From: Betaproteobacteria bacterium
GTDB lineage: Bacteria > Pseudomonadota > Gammaproteobacteria > Burkholderiales > Burkholderiaceae
DNA length: 64,000 nt
NCBI GenBank assembly: GCA_947453825.1
Contig: CANGHN010000008.1
Location: forward strand, 1-64,000
Direction of reading: 5' to 3'
Part shown: piece after piece, positions 11,335 through 21,563 of the stretch
Position numbering within the stretch: position 1 is the first letter of the stretch
How the letters are laid out: each line of letters begins with the position of its first letter
Program-made: the position numbers and the translations under genes
Notes under the pieces: generated by a model
What the model was told of the DNA's origin: nothing
What the model saw: only the letters and a program-made list of their open reading frames with translations
The model's database searches: none

Positions 11335-11982
11335 ATGACATTTGATCCATCTACTTTATTTGCTGTTTTCTTTTATGGCTTTGCGGGCCTATTAGTCATT
11401 TCTGCAGTGCGCGTGATTACCGCTCGTAACCCTGTCCATGCGGCATTATTCCTCGTGCTGGCTTTCTTCTGTGCTTCTGGTCTTTGGATGTTATTAAAAG
11501 CAGAGTTCTTAAGTTTGGCCCTGATCTTGGTTTATGTTGGCGCTGTCATGGTTCTCTTCCTCTTCGTGGTGATGATGCTTGACTTGGATTTAGAGCATCT
11601 GCGCCGTGATTTCAAAAAATTCTTGCCACTTGCATTTCTCATGGGCGCAGTGATTGTTCTTGAGTTCTCGATTGTGATCATTCGCAGCTTCATTGGCACT
11701 AAAGTACCTGTTCAGCCTATGCCAGAAGAGATGATGGCAAATAATACTCAAGCTTTGGGCATACTAATTTTTGTTGATTATGTATACGCCTTCGAGGTTG
11801 CTGGCGTCATCTTATTGGTGGCCATCATTGCTGCTGTGGCGCTGACTTTGCGTAATCGTAAAGACTCTAAATCGCAGAATATCCATGATCAAGTAAACGT
11901 TGTTGCTGCTGATCGTATGCGCGTTGTCAAGATGGGTTCTGATATGGCTGCCAAGCAGGATTCTAGAGAGGAAAAGAAATGA
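11335..11982 (+). CDS. nuoJ: NADH-quinone oxidoreductase subunit J
   Basis: ND6-type membrane-arm subunit with five hydrophobic helices. The conserved core [17 protein letters not shown] (around residues 65-80) forms the pi-bulge helix implicated in coupling. The C-terminal 45 residues are polar and charged. 215 aa. The last bases overlap the nuoK start by four (ATGA). Confidence 0.94.
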   Translation: MTFDPSTLFAVFFYGFAGLLVISAVRVITARNPVHAALFLVLAFFCASGLWMLLKAEFLSLALILVYVGAVMVLFLFVVMMLDLDLEHLRRDFKKFLPLAFLMGAVIVLEFSIVIIRSFIGTKVPVQPMPEEMMANNTQALGILIFVDYVYAFEVAGVILLVAIIAAVALTLRNRKDSKSQNIHDQVNVVAADRMRVVKMGSDMAAKQDSREEKK

Positions 11983-12287
11983 ACATCACTCTCGCTCACT
12001 ACTTGGTGCTGAGTGCCATTTTATTTGCCACTAGTGTTATTGGTATTTTCTTAAATCGTAAGAATGTCATCGTACTATTGATGGCAATTGAGTTGATGCT
12101 GCTTTCTGTCAACATCAACTTTGTTGCCTTTTCATACTACTTGGGTGATATGGCAGGTCAAGTATTCGTATTCTTTATTTTGACTGTGGCAGCTGCAGAA
12201 GCGGCTATCGGCTTGGCAATTTTGGTTGTGCTCTTCCGCAAGGTAGACACCATTAATGCCGAAGATCTTGACCACCTTAAAGGCTAG
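11979..12287 (+). CDS. nuoK: NADH-quinone oxidoreductase subunit K
   Basis: ND4L-type subunit, three transmembrane helices, 102 aa. The two conserved intramembrane glutamates of the family lie in [20 protein letters not shown] and in [12 protein letters not shown]. It lies between nuoJ, which it overlaps by four bases, and nuoL, which begins two bases after its stop. Confidence 0.96.
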   Translation: MNITLAHYLVLSAILFATSVIGIFLNRKNVIVLLMAIELMLLSVNINFVAFSYYLGDMAGQVFVFFILTVAAAEAAIGLAILVVLFRKVDTINAEDLDHLKG

Positions 12288-12289
12288 TC

Positions 12290-14338
12290 ATGCAATTGAC
12301 CTTAAATATTCCTGTTCTCTGTGTCATTCCATTGGCACCGTTGTTTGGCTCGATGATTGCTGGTTTCTTTGGTACCAAATTGGGCGGCAACCGCATTGGT
12401 CATGGTGCAAGTCAGTTTGTCACCATACTGGGCGTAACAATTGCATTTGTCCTTTCCTGCAATGTTTTGGTACAAGTCATGGATGGCTTTTATTTCAACG
12501 GAACAGTTTATCGTTGGATGCAGTTAGGCGAGCTCAATTTAGATATTGGTTTCTTGATAGACCCCTTAACTGCAACAATGATGTGTGTGGTGACCTTTGT
12601 ATCTCTCATGGTACATATCTACACCATTGGCTATATGCATGGTGAAGAGGGCTATAACCGGTTCTTCTCTTACATTTCTTTATTTACCTTTGCCATGTTG
12701 ATGTTGGTGATGAGTAATAACTTGCTACAACTCTTCTTTGGGTGGGAAGCGGTTGGCGTGGTGTCATATCTTTTGATTGGCTTTTATTTCGAGCGTCAGT
12801 CAGCTGTATTTGCCAATATGAAAGCTTTTTTAGTAAACCGTGTTGGTGACTTTGGGTTCATCTTAGGTATTGGTTTATTGCTGGCAAGCACTGGTTCAAT
12901 GCAGTACGACGTCATCTTTGCGCAAAATACCGCATTGGCTGCCCAAACCCTTCCTGGCACAAGTTGGAGTCTGGTCACGGTTGCCTGTATATGCTTGTTT
13001 ATTGGTGCAATGGGCAAATCTGCACAATTTCCATTGCATGTTTGGTTGCCAGATTCGATGGAAGGCCCAACGCCAATTTCTGCATTGATTCATGCAGCAA
13101 CAATGGTTACTGCAGGTATTTTTATGGTGTCGCGTATGTCACCACTTTTTGAGCTTTCTGATGTCGCTTTAAGTTTCATCTTGGTGATTGGCTCTATTAC
13201 TGCGCTCTTCATGGGCTTCTTAGGTATTGTGCAAAACGATATTAAGCGAGTAGTTGCTTATTCCACGCTGTCGCAATTGGGTTATATGACAGTTGCCCTT
13301 GGTGTTTCTGCTTACCCAGTAGCTATCTTCCATTTGATGACGCATGCATTTTTTAAGGCTTTATTGTTTTTAGCTGCCGGTAGCGTTATTTTAGGTATGC
13401 ACCACGAGCAAGATATGCGTAAAATGGGCGGTCTCTGGAAGTACATGCCAATAACCTGTTTGATGATGTTGCTAGGTAATTTAGCACTCGTCGGTACGCC
13501 GTTCTTTTCAGGTTTTTATTCTAAGGATTCGATTATTGAAGCGGTGGCAGCAAGCCATATTCCTGGCTCTGGCTTTGCCTACTTTGCGGTAATGGTCAGT
13601 GTATTTGTTACGGCCCTGTATTCATTCCGCCTGTATTTTTATGTATTCCACGGTAAGGCGCGTTGGGGTCACTCAGGTGATCATCATCACAATCATGCAG
13701 AGCAGGGCGATGATCACGCTCACCATGGTTTAGCACCAGGAGAAAAACCACATGAATCTCCCGCGGTAGTGACTGTGCCATTGATTCTTCTGGCAATTCC
13801 ATCTGTCATCATTGGTTTTTACACTATTACTCCACTATTGTTTGGCACCTACTTTGGCGATTCCATCTTTATTGATCTGGCTCGCCATCCCATCATGAAA
13901 GAATTAGAAGATGAGTTCCATGGCCCAGTAGCGATGGCGCTGCATGCATTTACTTCCCCAGTGCTGTTGTTAGTAGGCTTAGGTGTATTAAGCGCAGCTA
14001 TTGGCTATCTGTGGGCTCCAAAGTTGCCAGAAAAGCTTGCACAAGCATTTGCCCCACTCAAGAAATTATTGGATAACAAATACTATTTAGATGAATTGAA
14101 TCAAGCTGTATTTGCTAAGGGTCTCATTTGGATTGGCAGTATTTTATGGCACCGTGGAGATCAAAAAGTCATTGATGGTTTCTTTGTGAATGGTAGTGCG
14201 CACGCTATTGGGCGCTTTGCTGGTGTTATTCGTCATTTGCAATCCGGTTACCTTTATCACTATGCGTTTGCAATGATTGCAGGCCTGGCGATATTGTTGG
14301 CTTGGGTTTTGTATGCTTACCTGCCTTTTGTTCGATAG
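12290..14338 (+). CDS. nuoL: NADH-quinone oxidoreductase subunit L
   Basis: ND5-type, Mrp-antiporter-like subunit at the far end of the membrane arm; it is thought to translocate protons and carries the long lateral helix. Conserved antiporter signatures are FFGWEAVGVVSYLLIGFYF, VGDFGFILGIGLL, AMGKSAQFPLHVWLPDSMEG and GPTPISALIHAATMVTAG. The loop at about residues 461-480 is unusually rich in His (DHHHNHAEQGDDHAHH). 682 aa. A run of helices continues to the C-terminus as expected. Confidence 0.96.
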   Translation: MQLTLNIPVLCVIPLAPLFGSMIAGFFGTKLGGNRIGHGASQFVTILGVTIAFVLSCNVLVQVMDGFYFNGTVYRWMQLGELNLDIGFLIDPLTATMMCVVTFVSLMVHIYTIGYMHGEEGYNRFFSYISLFTFAMLMLVMSNNLLQLFFGWEAVGVVSYLLIGFYFERQSAVFANMKAFLVNRVGDFGFILGIGLLLASTGSMQYDVIFAQNTALAAQTLPGTSWSLVTVACICLFIGAMGKSAQFPLHVWLPDSMEGPTPISALIHAATMVTAGIFMVSRMSPLFELSDVALSFILVIGSITALFMGFLGIVQNDIKRVVAYSTLSQLGYMTVALGVSAYPVAIFHLMTHAFFKALLFLAAGSVILGMHHEQDMRKMGGLWKYMPITCLMMLLGNLALVGTPFFSGFYSKDSIIEAVAASHIPGSGFAYFAVMVSVFVTALYSFRLYFYVFHGKARWGHSGDHHHNHAEQGDDHAHHGLAPGEKPHESPAVVTVPLILLAIPSVIIGFYTITPLLFGTYFGDSIFIDLARHPIMKELEDEFHGPVAMALHAFTSPVLLLVGLGVLSAAIGYLWAPKLPEKLAQAFAPLKKLLDNKYYLDELNQAVFAKGLIWIGSILWHRGDQKVIDGFFVNGSAHAIGRFAGVIRHLQSGYLYHYAFAMIAGLAILLAWVLYAYLPFVR

Positions 14339-14362
14339 GCCTTTGTTACTTAAGTAGCCACT

Positions 14363-15829
14363 ATGATTCTTTCTTACGCCATTTGGACCCCGATTGTTTT
14401 TGGACTCATTATTTTATTTTATGGGTCTGAGAAACCATCTGCTGGCGTGCGCTGGTTAGCTCTGATTGGATCCATTATTGGTTTTATTACAACCTTGCCA
14501 TTGGTAATCAATTTTGATATTGCTAATGCGGGCATGCAATTTGTAGAAAAGGTGAACTGGATTCCGCGGTATGACATTAACTACTACCTTGGTATTGATG
14601 GAATTTCGGTATGGTTTATTGTTCTCACAGCCTTTATTAATATCTTGGTAGTCATTGCTGCATGGGAAGTCATTGACACTAAGGTTTCCCAATACATGGC
14701 TTCTTTCATGATTCTGTCTGGATTAATGATTGGCGTTTTTGCTGCTCTAGATGCTTTGTTGTTCTATGTATTTTTTGAGGCGACTCTCATACCGATGTAC
14801 ATCATCATTGGCGTCTGGGGTGGACATAATCGTATTTATGCAGCCTTCAAGTTTTTCCTATACACCTTACTTGGCTCCTTGTTAACTTTGGTCGCCATGC
14901 TGTATTTGTATAACGTGACAAATTCTTTTGATATCTTGGCCTGGCATAACGCTCGTCTAGATATCGTGGAGCAGATTCTGCTGTTCTTTGCTTTCTTCAT
15001 GGCCTTTGCCGTGAAGGTGCCAATGTGGCCATTACATACTTGGTTGCCAGATGTGCACGTAGAGGCGCCAACAGGGGGCTCAGTAGTTTTGGCTGCCATT
15101 ATGTTGAAGTTGGGCGCTTATGGCTTCTTGCGCTTCTCATTACCAATCGCGCCAGATGCAAGTCAATACCTCGGCCCATTTGTCATCTTCTTGTCTTTAG
15201 TTGCAGTGATTTATGTTGGTGCTGTTGCCTTGGTTCAAAAAGATATGAAAAAGCTTGTTGCCTATTCATCTGTAGCTCATATGGGTTTTGTAACTCTAGG
15301 CTTTTTCTTATTTAGCCCCTTAGGTATTGAGGGCGGTATTGTGCAGATGATTTCACATGGTTTTGTTGCAGGCGCCATGTTCTTATCTATTGGTGTCCTA
15401 TACGACCGTATGCATACACGTCAAATAGCGGATTACGGCGGTGTGGTGCATCGTATGCCTGCATTTACAGCATTCGCTGTGCTGATGGCAATGGCTAACT
15501 GTGGATTGCCAGCAACTTCTGGCTTTGTCGGGGAGTTCATGGTCATTTTGGCTGCTGTTGATTATGATTTTATGATCGGCATCTTAGCTGCTACGGCCTT
15601 AATTTTGAGTGCTGCCTATTCCTTATGGATGGTCAAACGTGTATTTTTTGGCAGCATTAACAACCCGCACGTTGAAGATTTAAAAGATCTGAACGCACGT
15701 GAATATTTCATGATGGCGGTACTTTCTATCTGCGTCATTGGTGTGGGCGTATATCCAAAACCATTTACCGACATCATTCATCCGGCTGTGATTAATCTGC
15801 TGCAGCATGTTGCTGTTAGCAAACTCTGA
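14363..15829 (+). CDS. nuoM: NADH-quinone oxidoreductase subunit M
   Basis: ND4-type antiporter-like proton-pumping subunit, 488 aa, about 14 helices. Diagnostic segments include YYLGIDGISVWFIVLTAF, FFEATLIPMYIIIGVWGG, AFAVKVPMWPLHTWLPDVH with the functional Lys and His, and VEAPTGGSVVLAAIMLKLG. It begins 24 bases after nuoL and ends 10 before nuoN. Confidence 0.96.
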   Translation: MILSYAIWTPIVFGLIILFYGSEKPSAGVRWLALIGSIIGFITTLPLVINFDIANAGMQFVEKVNWIPRYDINYYLGIDGISVWFIVLTAFINILVVIAAWEVIDTKVSQYMASFMILSGLMIGVFAALDALLFYVFFEATLIPMYIIIGVWGGHNRIYAAFKFFLYTLLGSLLTLVAMLYLYNVTNSFDILAWHNARLDIVEQILLFFAFFMAFAVKVPMWPLHTWLPDVHVEAPTGGSVVLAAIMLKLGAYGFLRFSLPIAPDASQYLGPFVIFLSLVAVIYVGAVALVQKDMKKLVAYSSVAHMGFVTLGFFLFSPLGIEGGIVQMISHGFVAGAMFLSIGVLYDRMHTRQIADYGGVVHRMPAFTAFAVLMAMANCGLPATSGFVGEFMVILAAVDYDFMIGILAATALILSAAYSLWMVKRVFFGSINNPHVEDLKDLNAREYFMMAVLSICVIGVGVYPKPFTDIIHPAVINLLQHVAVSKL

Positions 15830-15839
15830 GTAAAAGCAC

Positions 15840-17339
15840 ATGCAAGCATTCGACCTATACGCCATCCTGCCTGAACTTGTTTTACTCGTTGCCACCTGTC
15901 TACTATTAGTAGCCAGTGTTTATGTTCCAGAAAAAGTTCGATCTACCCCTGGTGAAGAGCAAGATATTTTTCATACACCACGTGGTGTTGGTTTCGTTTA
16001 TTTCTTCTCGCTCATTTTGCTGGTGTATTTGATCGTAGCCTTTGCTGGTCGTATGGCTGATCCAGCTTTAGTTGCCATGAATGGATTATTCCAGTCTGAT
16101 CCACTATCCAATCTTCTAAAAGCTTGCTCGTGCGCCGCTGTTCTAGTCACCTTAGTCTACTCAAAGCAATACCTCACTGATCGAGCTTTATTCCGTCCAG
16201 ATTTTATTGTTTTGGCATTGCTTGCTTTATTGGGTCAGTTTGTATTGATCTCAGGCGCTAATCTTTTAACCCTTTACCTTGGCTTGGAGTTGATGGCATT
16301 ACCTATGTATGCCTTGGTCGCGATGCGTCACAATAGCGAAAAGAGTGTTGAGGCCGGCATTAAATATTTCATATTAGGTGCTTTGGCATCAGGCTTTTTG
16401 CTCTATGGCATGTCTATGCTCTATGGCGTGACTGGCTCTTTGGATTTGATTGAAATCTTTAAAACGGTCGCTGATCCTCGGGTAAATCACCTAGTCATGG
16501 CTTTTGGTCTGGTGTTCATCGTTTCCGGACTGGCATTTAAGATGGGGGTAGTGCCTTTTCACATGTGGGTTCCCGATGTGTATCAGGGTGCGCCTACTGC
16601 GGTAACCCTGATGATTGCTGCAGCGCCTAAGCTTGCTGCATTCGCCTTACTTTTCCGTCTTTTGGTCAACACCTTATTGCCTTTGATGGGTGATTGGCAG
16701 CCAATGTTGGTATTGCTAGCGGTGCTGTCCTTGGTGGTTGGTAATGTAACGGCAATAGCGCAAACCAATGTAAAACGGATGCTGGCTTATTCTGCGATTG
16801 CACAAATGGGCTTTGTTTTATTGGGCATGCTGTCAGTCTTTGATGACCATGCATTTAGTGCTTCAATGTTCTATGCCATTACGTATGTCTTAACGACCTT
16901 AGGAACTTTTGGTTTGTTAATGGCGCTTTCCCGCAAGGGCTACGATTGCGAGACTTTGAATGGTCTTAAGGGTCTCAATAAAAAACACCCTTGGTTTGCT
17001 TTCATTGGCCTAGTCATGATGTTCTCCTTAGCAGGCATTCCGCCAACGGTAGGATTCGCGGCTAAGTTAGGCATATTAGAGGCATTGGTAGATGCAGAAC
17101 ACACCTTCTTGGCGATTATTGCGGTAATGGCTTCTTTGGTGGGTGCTTTCTACTACCTGCGTGTCGTCAAAGTAATGTATTTTGATGAGCCAGAACATGA
17201 AATCACAGTCAGCGGCTCTGGCTTTGCAAAAGGCCTTTTGAGTTTAAATAGTATTCTGGTCCTTGCTATTGGTATCGTTCCGGCTGGTCTGATGAGTCTT
17301 TGCTTGGATGCAATGCGTCGTACCTTGTTAGGCTCTTAA
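15840..17339 (+). CDS. nuoN: NADH-quinone oxidoreductase subunit N
   Basis: ND2-type antiporter-like subunit, the last gene of the operon. It has the motif [38 protein letters not shown] with the functional Lys, and [20 protein letters not shown]. 499 aa, highly hydrophobic. A 15-bp perfect hairpin follows 27 bases after the stop, marking the probable end of the 14-gene transcript. Confidence 0.96.
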   Translation: MQAFDLYAILPELVLLVATCLLLVASVYVPEKVRSTPGEEQDIFHTPRGVGFVYFFSLILLVYLIVAFAGRMADPALVAMNGLFQSDPLSNLLKACSCAAVLVTLVYSKQYLTDRALFRPDFIVLALLALLGQFVLISGANLLTLYLGLELMALPMYALVAMRHNSEKSVEAGIKYFILGALASGFLLYGMSMLYGVTGSLDLIEIFKTVADPRVNHLVMAFGLVFIVSGLAFKMGVVPFHMWVPDVYQGAPTAVTLMIAAAPKLAAFALLFRLLVNTLLPLMGDWQPMLVLLAVLSLVVGNVTAIAQTNVKRMLAYSAIAQMGFVLLGMLSVFDDHAFSASMFYAITYVLTTLGTFGLLMALSRKGYDCETLNGLKGLNKKHPWFAFIGLVMMFSLAGIPPTVGFAAKLGILEALVDAEHTFLAIIAVMASLVGAFYYLRVVKVMYFDEPEHEITVSGSGFAKGLLSLNSILVLAIGIVPAGLMSLCLDAMRRTLLGS

Positions 17340-17366
17340 TCTGGCAACCTGAATCTGACCCCATAA

Positions 17367-17420
17367 CGCAATCAAGGCTCCGTGTGGAGCCTTGATTGCG
17401 TGTGGAGCCTTGATTATTTA
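17367..17420 (+). terminator. Hairpin with duplicated 3' arm after nuoN
   Basis: CGCAATCAAGGCTCC (17367-17381) pairs perfectly with GGAGCCTTGATTGCG (17386-17400) around a GTGT loop. The segment GTGTGGAGCCTTGATT (17382-17397) recurs at 17400-17415 as an 18-bp tandem copy. The first 3' arm is not followed by a U-tract, while the second copy is followed by ATTTATAA. Alternative folds are therefore possible. I read it as the nuo operon terminator, a weak one by U-tract. Confidence 0.65.
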
Positions 17421-17488
17421 TAAGCTGCCATTATATTGTCACCAGTCTTTTGTATGATAGATCTATATTTCAATCGGAAAGTCTTGAT

Positions 17489-18085
17489 ATGACTGAAAAA
17501 TCAATTCACGATCTGCCACAAGGCGATCAGCATTTAAGAGAAGAGCGCATATCGGGGGAAGATATCTATGGCGGTATCTTCTTAAAAATGAAACGGGATA
17601 CGGTTTCTTTGCCTGATGGCCAACAAGCTATACGAGAATATTTAACCCATCCAGGTGCAGTTGCAGTGCTGGCGATATTAGATGACGGTAGGATCTTGTT
17701 AGAACGCCAGTATCGTTATCCTATCGCTAAGGCCTGCATAGAGATTCCGGCTGGTAAGTTAGAGCTGGGAGAGGATCCTCTGTTATGCGCACAACGCGAG
17801 CTCGAAGAGGAGACGGGCTATATCGCCAAGACATGGAGTTATATCCGTCGTATTCATCCAGTCATCTCGTATTCAACCGAGTTTATTGACATCTATTTGG
17901 CTCAAGATCTCGTCGCCGGAGAGAGGCATTTGGATGATGAAGAGTTTTTGGATGTTTTTGCAGCCCCTCTAGAGCAGCTGCTGACATGGGTGGAAGAGGG
18001 TGAAATTACTGATGTAAAAACCACGATCTCTACCTATTGGTTAGAGCGCTACCGTCGTGGATTGGTGAGTCCTAGGTCGATTTAA
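17489..18085 (+). CDS. Nudix hydrolase, ADP-ribose pyrophosphatase type
   Basis: The Nudix box Gx5Ex7RExxEExG is intact between residues 89 and 110 (GKLELGE ... RELEEETG). The preceding segment VLLERQYRYPIAKACIEIPAG matches the ADP-sugar pyrophosphatase (NudF-like) subgroup, which splits ADP-ribose to AMP and ribose 5-phosphate; this substrate is inferred from the subgroup only. I prefer ATG 17489 (ribosome site CGGAAAG) over the in-frame ATG 17450, which would add 13 atypical residues. 198 aa. It lies between the nuo terminator and a DUF1178 gene. Confidence 0.9.
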   Translation: MTEKSIHDLPQGDQHLREERISGEDIYGGIFLKMKRDTVSLPDGQQAIREYLTHPGAVAVLAILDDGRILLERQYRYPIAKACIEIPAGKLELGEDPLLCAQRELEEETGYIAKTWSYIRRIHPVISYSTEFIDIYLAQDLVAGERHLDDEEFLDVFAAPLEQLLTWVEEGEITDVKTTISTYWLERYRRGLVSPRSI

Positions 18086-18153
18086 TGGCCTTCAGGTAAA
18101 CCCGCTTAAAATGGGGGTATTGAATTTAGAACTTTTATCCCCATATCCCTTAA

Positions 18154-18639
18154 ATGAAAGTTTATAACTTAGCTTGTCCTCTAAACCATCGCTTCGAAGG
18201 ATGGTTTGCCTCTGAAGAGGATTGTCTTGCCCAGCAGGATAAGGGTATGCTTGCCTGCCCGGTATGTGATAGCACAGATATTTCTCGTATGCCATCGGCC
18301 CCAAGAATTGCTAAATCTTCCTCATCAGAATTAGTCATTTCTCAAGATGACCACGGTCAACTGAGTGGGGATGTTGTTGCTCTAACAGGTAATGATCATT
18401 CTCATCTGGAAGCTCAAGTTCAAGCGGCCTTTTTAAAAGGAATGCGTGAACTCATGGGTCGCTCTGAGGATGTCGGCAGTTCTTTTGCTGAGGAGGCTAG
18501 AAAGATTCATTACAAAGAATCACCTGAGCGCAGTATCCGGGGTCAGACTACATTGGATGAGGCTGAGGCGTTAAGAGAAGAGGGCATTGATGTCCTGGCT
18601 ATGCCCATACTGCCGTCTTTAAAGAATACTCTTCAATAA
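18154..18639 (+). CDS. DUF1178 family protein
   Basis: 161-residue protein recognisable as DUF1178 from the start MKVYNLACPLNHRFEGWFAS. A CPVC pair (residues 35-38) and Cys8 form a likely zinc-ribbon at the N-terminus. The rest is acidic and helical, ending with EEGIDVLAMPILPSL, also typical of the family. The function of DUF1178 is unknown. A strong bidirectional terminator follows 19 bases after the stop. It is commonly found near the Nudix gene and nuo cluster in Burkholderiales. Confidence 0.9.
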   Translation: MKVYNLACPLNHRFEGWFASEEDCLAQQDKGMLACPVCDSTDISRMPSAPRIAKSSSSELVISQDDHGQLSGDVVALTGNDHSHLEAQVQAAFLKGMRELMGRSEDVGSSFAEEARKIHYKESPERSIRGQTTLDEAEALREEGIDVLAMPILPSLKNTLQ

Positions 18640-18657
18640 ATTTTGCCAAGCTCGGTT

Positions 18658-18690
18658 AAAAATAGCGATCTGTAGATCGCTATTTTTATT
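18658..18690. terminator. Bidirectional intrinsic terminator
   Basis: AAAAATAGCGATC (18658-18670) pairs perfectly with GATCGCTATTTTT (18675-18687) around TGTA. A/T runs on both sides serve both the DUF1178 gene (+) and the convergent mmsA gene (-). Confidence 0.9.
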
Positions 18691-18717
18691 GATATCTACG
18701 AACTTAAAGCATGGCTA

Positions 18718-20238
18718 TTATTTTGAAGTCGGCATCACAAACTCTGCGCCCTTAGAAATGCTTTCAGGCCAGCGCTGCATTACGCTCTTTTGCTTGGTAT
18801 AAAAGCGAACACCCTCTTTGCCATAGGCATTCATATCCCCAAAGATTGATTTCTTCCAGCCACCAAAACCATGCCAAGCCATCGGAACGGGAATAGGCAC
18901 ATTAATACCAACCATTCCAACTTGTACGCGACGAGCAAATTCACGGGCAATATTGCCATCACTAGTAAAGCAAGCAACTCCATTACCAAATTCACATGAA
19001 TTTACTAAATTAAGTGCTTCGGTAAAGTTGGCCACCCGCATACAGGAAAGAACTGGGCCAAAAATTTCTTCAAGATAAATTTTCATCTTGGGTGTCACAT
19101 TATCAAATAGGCTACCACCAATGAAGAAGCCACTTTCATGACCAGGTACAGATAAGCCGCGTCCGTCTACCAAGAGTTTTGCACCTGAGGCTACGCCGCT
19201 TTCAATATAGCCTGTGATGCGATCTAGAGCGGCTTTAGTAACTATGGGACCCATTTCAGCATCCAGCTCCATTCCATTCTTGACCTTTAAGGTCTTAGCG
19301 CGCTCAATGAGTTTTGGCATGATTTTATCGGCCACATCTCCAACTAATACGGCTACCGAGATTGCCATACAACGTTCGCCAGCAGAGCCATAGGCTGCAC
19401 CAACCAAGGCATCTATTGCTTTATCAATATCGGCATCAGGCATGATCACCATGTGATTCTTGGCGCCACCAAGTGCTTGAGAGCGCTTACCAAAATGGGC
19501 ACAACGCTCGTAGATATAGTTAGCAATAGGGGTTGAGCCGACAAAACTCACTGCTTTCACATCGGGATTCTCAATTAAAGCGTCTACGGCTTCTTTATCG
19601 CCTTGAACTACGTTAAATACACCATCTGGAAGACCAGCCTCTTTCAGAAGCTTTGCCATGAAGAGTGAGGCAGATGGATCGGTAGGGCTAGGCTTAAGAA
19701 TGAAGGAGTTGCCACAGGCAATGGCCACAGGGAACATCCACATAGGAACCATGACTGGGAAGTTAAATGGCGTAATACCGGCAACTACACCCAAAGGCTG
19801 GCGCATGATCCAGTTATCGATATCGGTAGAAACTTGTTCGGTGTAATCACCTTTTAATAACTCTGGGATACCTGTAGCAAATTCTAAGATTTCAATGCCA
19901 CGAGTCACTTCGCCCTGAGCATCAGTAAATACTTTGCCGTGCTCTGCAGTGATTATGGCGGCCAGCTCATCACGGTTGGCATTGAGTAGTTCCAGATACT
20001 TAAACAGGATTCGAGAGCGGCGCAATGGGCTTGTTTGGCTCCAGGATTCAAAAGCCTTTTGAGCAACAGCAACCACAGCGTCAACCTCGGATCGGCTAGC
20101 GAGGGCTACTTTGCGAGCGACCGTGCCTTTGGCAGGGTTGAATACGTCGGCAAAGCGTCCTTCTTTTGGATTGAGGATATTGCCGCCAATATAGTGACCA
20201 ATATTTTCTTTTGATTCAAAGGCTTGAGGTGCTTTCAT
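18718..20238 (-). CDS. mmsA: CoA-acylating methylmalonate-semialdehyde dehydrogenase
   Basis: 506-aa aldehyde dehydrogenase family member. [29 protein letters not shown] and the catalytic Cys of [17 protein letters not shown] (about residue 290) match MmsA rather than ordinary ALDHs. The enzyme converts (methyl)malonate semialdehyde, NAD+ and CoA to propionyl- or acetyl-CoA in valine and inositol degradation. No other valine-catabolism genes are adjacent, so the pathway is inferred from the family alone. It is divergent from the old yellow enzyme gene across a 166-bp gap. Confidence 0.92.
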   Translation of the reverse strand: MKAPQAFESKENIGHYIGGNILNPKEGRFADVFNPAKGTVARKVALASRSEVDAVVAVAQKAFESWSQTSPLRRSRILFKYLELLNANRDELAAIITAEHGKVFTDAQGEVTRGIEILEFATGIPELLKGDYTEQVSTDIDNWIMRQPLGVVAGITPFNFPVMVPMWMFPVAIACGNSFILKPSPTDPSASLFMAKLLKEAGLPDGVFNVVQGDKEAVDALIENPDVKAVSFVGSTPIANYIYERCAHFGKRSQALGGAKNHMVIMPDADIDKAIDALVGAAYGSAGERCMAISVAVLVGDVADKIMPKLIERAKTLKVKNGMELDAEMGPIVTKAALDRITGYIESGVASGAKLLVDGRGLSVPGHESGFFIGGSLFDNVTPKMKIYLEEIFGPVLSCMRVANFTEALNLVNSCEFGNGVACFTSDGNIAREFARRVQVGMVGINVPIPVPMAWHGFGGWKKSIFGDMNAYGKEGVRFYTKQKSVMQRWPESISKGAEFVMPTSK

Positions 20239-20404
20239 ATTCTTCTATATTAAGTATTTTCTAGGGGTTTTTTGATAAATGAAGCGGTTTGGCTAGATCG
20301 CCTTACATACTTCCTTGTCTCTTTTATTCTGCTTTTTAAGTATTCTATCGCTTTAAGGCATTCTTAGCATTTTGAACCATTTTTTAGGCTTTTTAAGGTA
20401 TCCC

Positions 20405-21526
20405 ATGAGTCTCTTATTTTCCAGTTATTCCCTCAGCTCACCCCGTGGCCCATTAGAGCTGGCAAACCGCATTGTTGTGGCTCCAATGTGCCAATATTCC
20501 GCTCAAAATGGAGAGGCAACCGATTGGCATTTAATGCATTGGGGTAATTTACTCAATAGTGGAGCTGCCTTATTCATTATTGAAGCAACGGGTGTAACAC
20601 CCGAGGGACGCATTACACCCGCTTGTCTTGGGTTATGGGATGACCGTACCGAAGCTGCTCTAAAAGATAAATTAAGTCGAGCTCGTGCATTGGCACCAGC
20701 CACCCCAGTGTTTATTCAACTTGCACATGCCGGCCGCAAAGCATCTAGTGCTACCCCATGGAATGGGGGGCAACTCTTAGCAGCAGAACAGGGTGGGTGG
20801 GAGACCTTAGCGCCTTCAGCAATTCCACAGCTTGATGGTGAGCGATTGCCACATGAACTTTCTAAAGCGGAGTTAAATAAATTAATCGAGGATTTTGTCA
20901 TTGCCGCTAAACGGGCAGATCGTATTGGAGTCGATGGTATTGAGCTGCATGGTGCTCATGGTTACTTATTGCATCAGTTCATATCGCCGATAGCCAATCA
21001 ACGAACTGATGAATATGGCGGCTCTTTTGAGAATCGCATCCGCTTTCCTTTGGAGTTGTTTGCGGCAGTGCGAGCAGCCTATCAAGGTGTTTTGGGTATC
21101 CGTATTTCAGCAAGCGATTGGATAGAGGGCGGTTGGACACCTGAAGAGACGGCAGACTTTGCCAAGCAGCTTAAACCCCTGGGTTGTAATTTTGTCCATA
21201 TTTCTTCAGGCGGAATTTCACCGAAGCAAAGCATTTCGCTAGGACCAAAATATCAAGTACCTTTTGCCAAAATCGTTAAAGAACGTTCCGGCATTCCAAC
21301 GATGACGGTTGGACTGATTACTGACCCCCATGAGGCGGAAGCTATTTTGCAAGATGGTGATGCTGATCTGATTGCCTTAGCTAGAGCATTTTTATATAAA
21401 CCTCGCTGGGGCTGGGAGGCTGCAGCTGCACTCGAGGGCAAGGTTACAGCTAATGAGCGTTACTGGCGTTGCTTACCACGCGAGGCCCAAGCCATTTTTG
21501 GAAACGTGAAAATTGGTCAGAGATAA
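20405..21526 (+). CDS. NADH:flavin oxidoreductase, old yellow enzyme (YqjM-like)
   Basis: FMN-dependent TIM-barrel ene-reductase, 373 aa. NRIVVAPMCQYSAQNGEATDW carries the Cys of the YqjM-type flavin pocket, and GIELHGAHGYLLHQFISP with NQRTDEYGGSFENRIRF are class hallmarks (His-His substrate pair region). It likely reduces activated C=C bonds using NAD(P)H; the natural substrate is unknown. ATG 20405 is chosen; the frame extends to a TTG at 20372 without family support. Confidence 0.9.
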   Translation: MSLLFSSYSLSSPRGPLELANRIVVAPMCQYSAQNGEATDWHLMHWGNLLNSGAALFIIEATGVTPEGRITPACLGLWDDRTEAALKDKLSRARALAPATPVFIQLAHAGRKASSATPWNGGQLLAAEQGGWETLAPSAIPQLDGERLPHELSKAELNKLIEDFVIAAKRADRIGVDGIELHGAHGYLLHQFISPIANQRTDEYGGSFENRIRFPLELFAAVRAAYQGVLGIRISASDWIEGGWTPEETADFAKQLKPLGCNFVHISSGGISPKQSISLGPKYQVPFAKIVKERSGIPTMTVGLITDPHEAEAILQDGDADLIALARAFLYKPRWGWEAAAALEGKVTANERYWRCLPREAQAIFGNVKIGQR

Positions 21527-21563
21527 TCTCTGGGTTTATGTAAAAAGATTTGAGGAGACTAGT

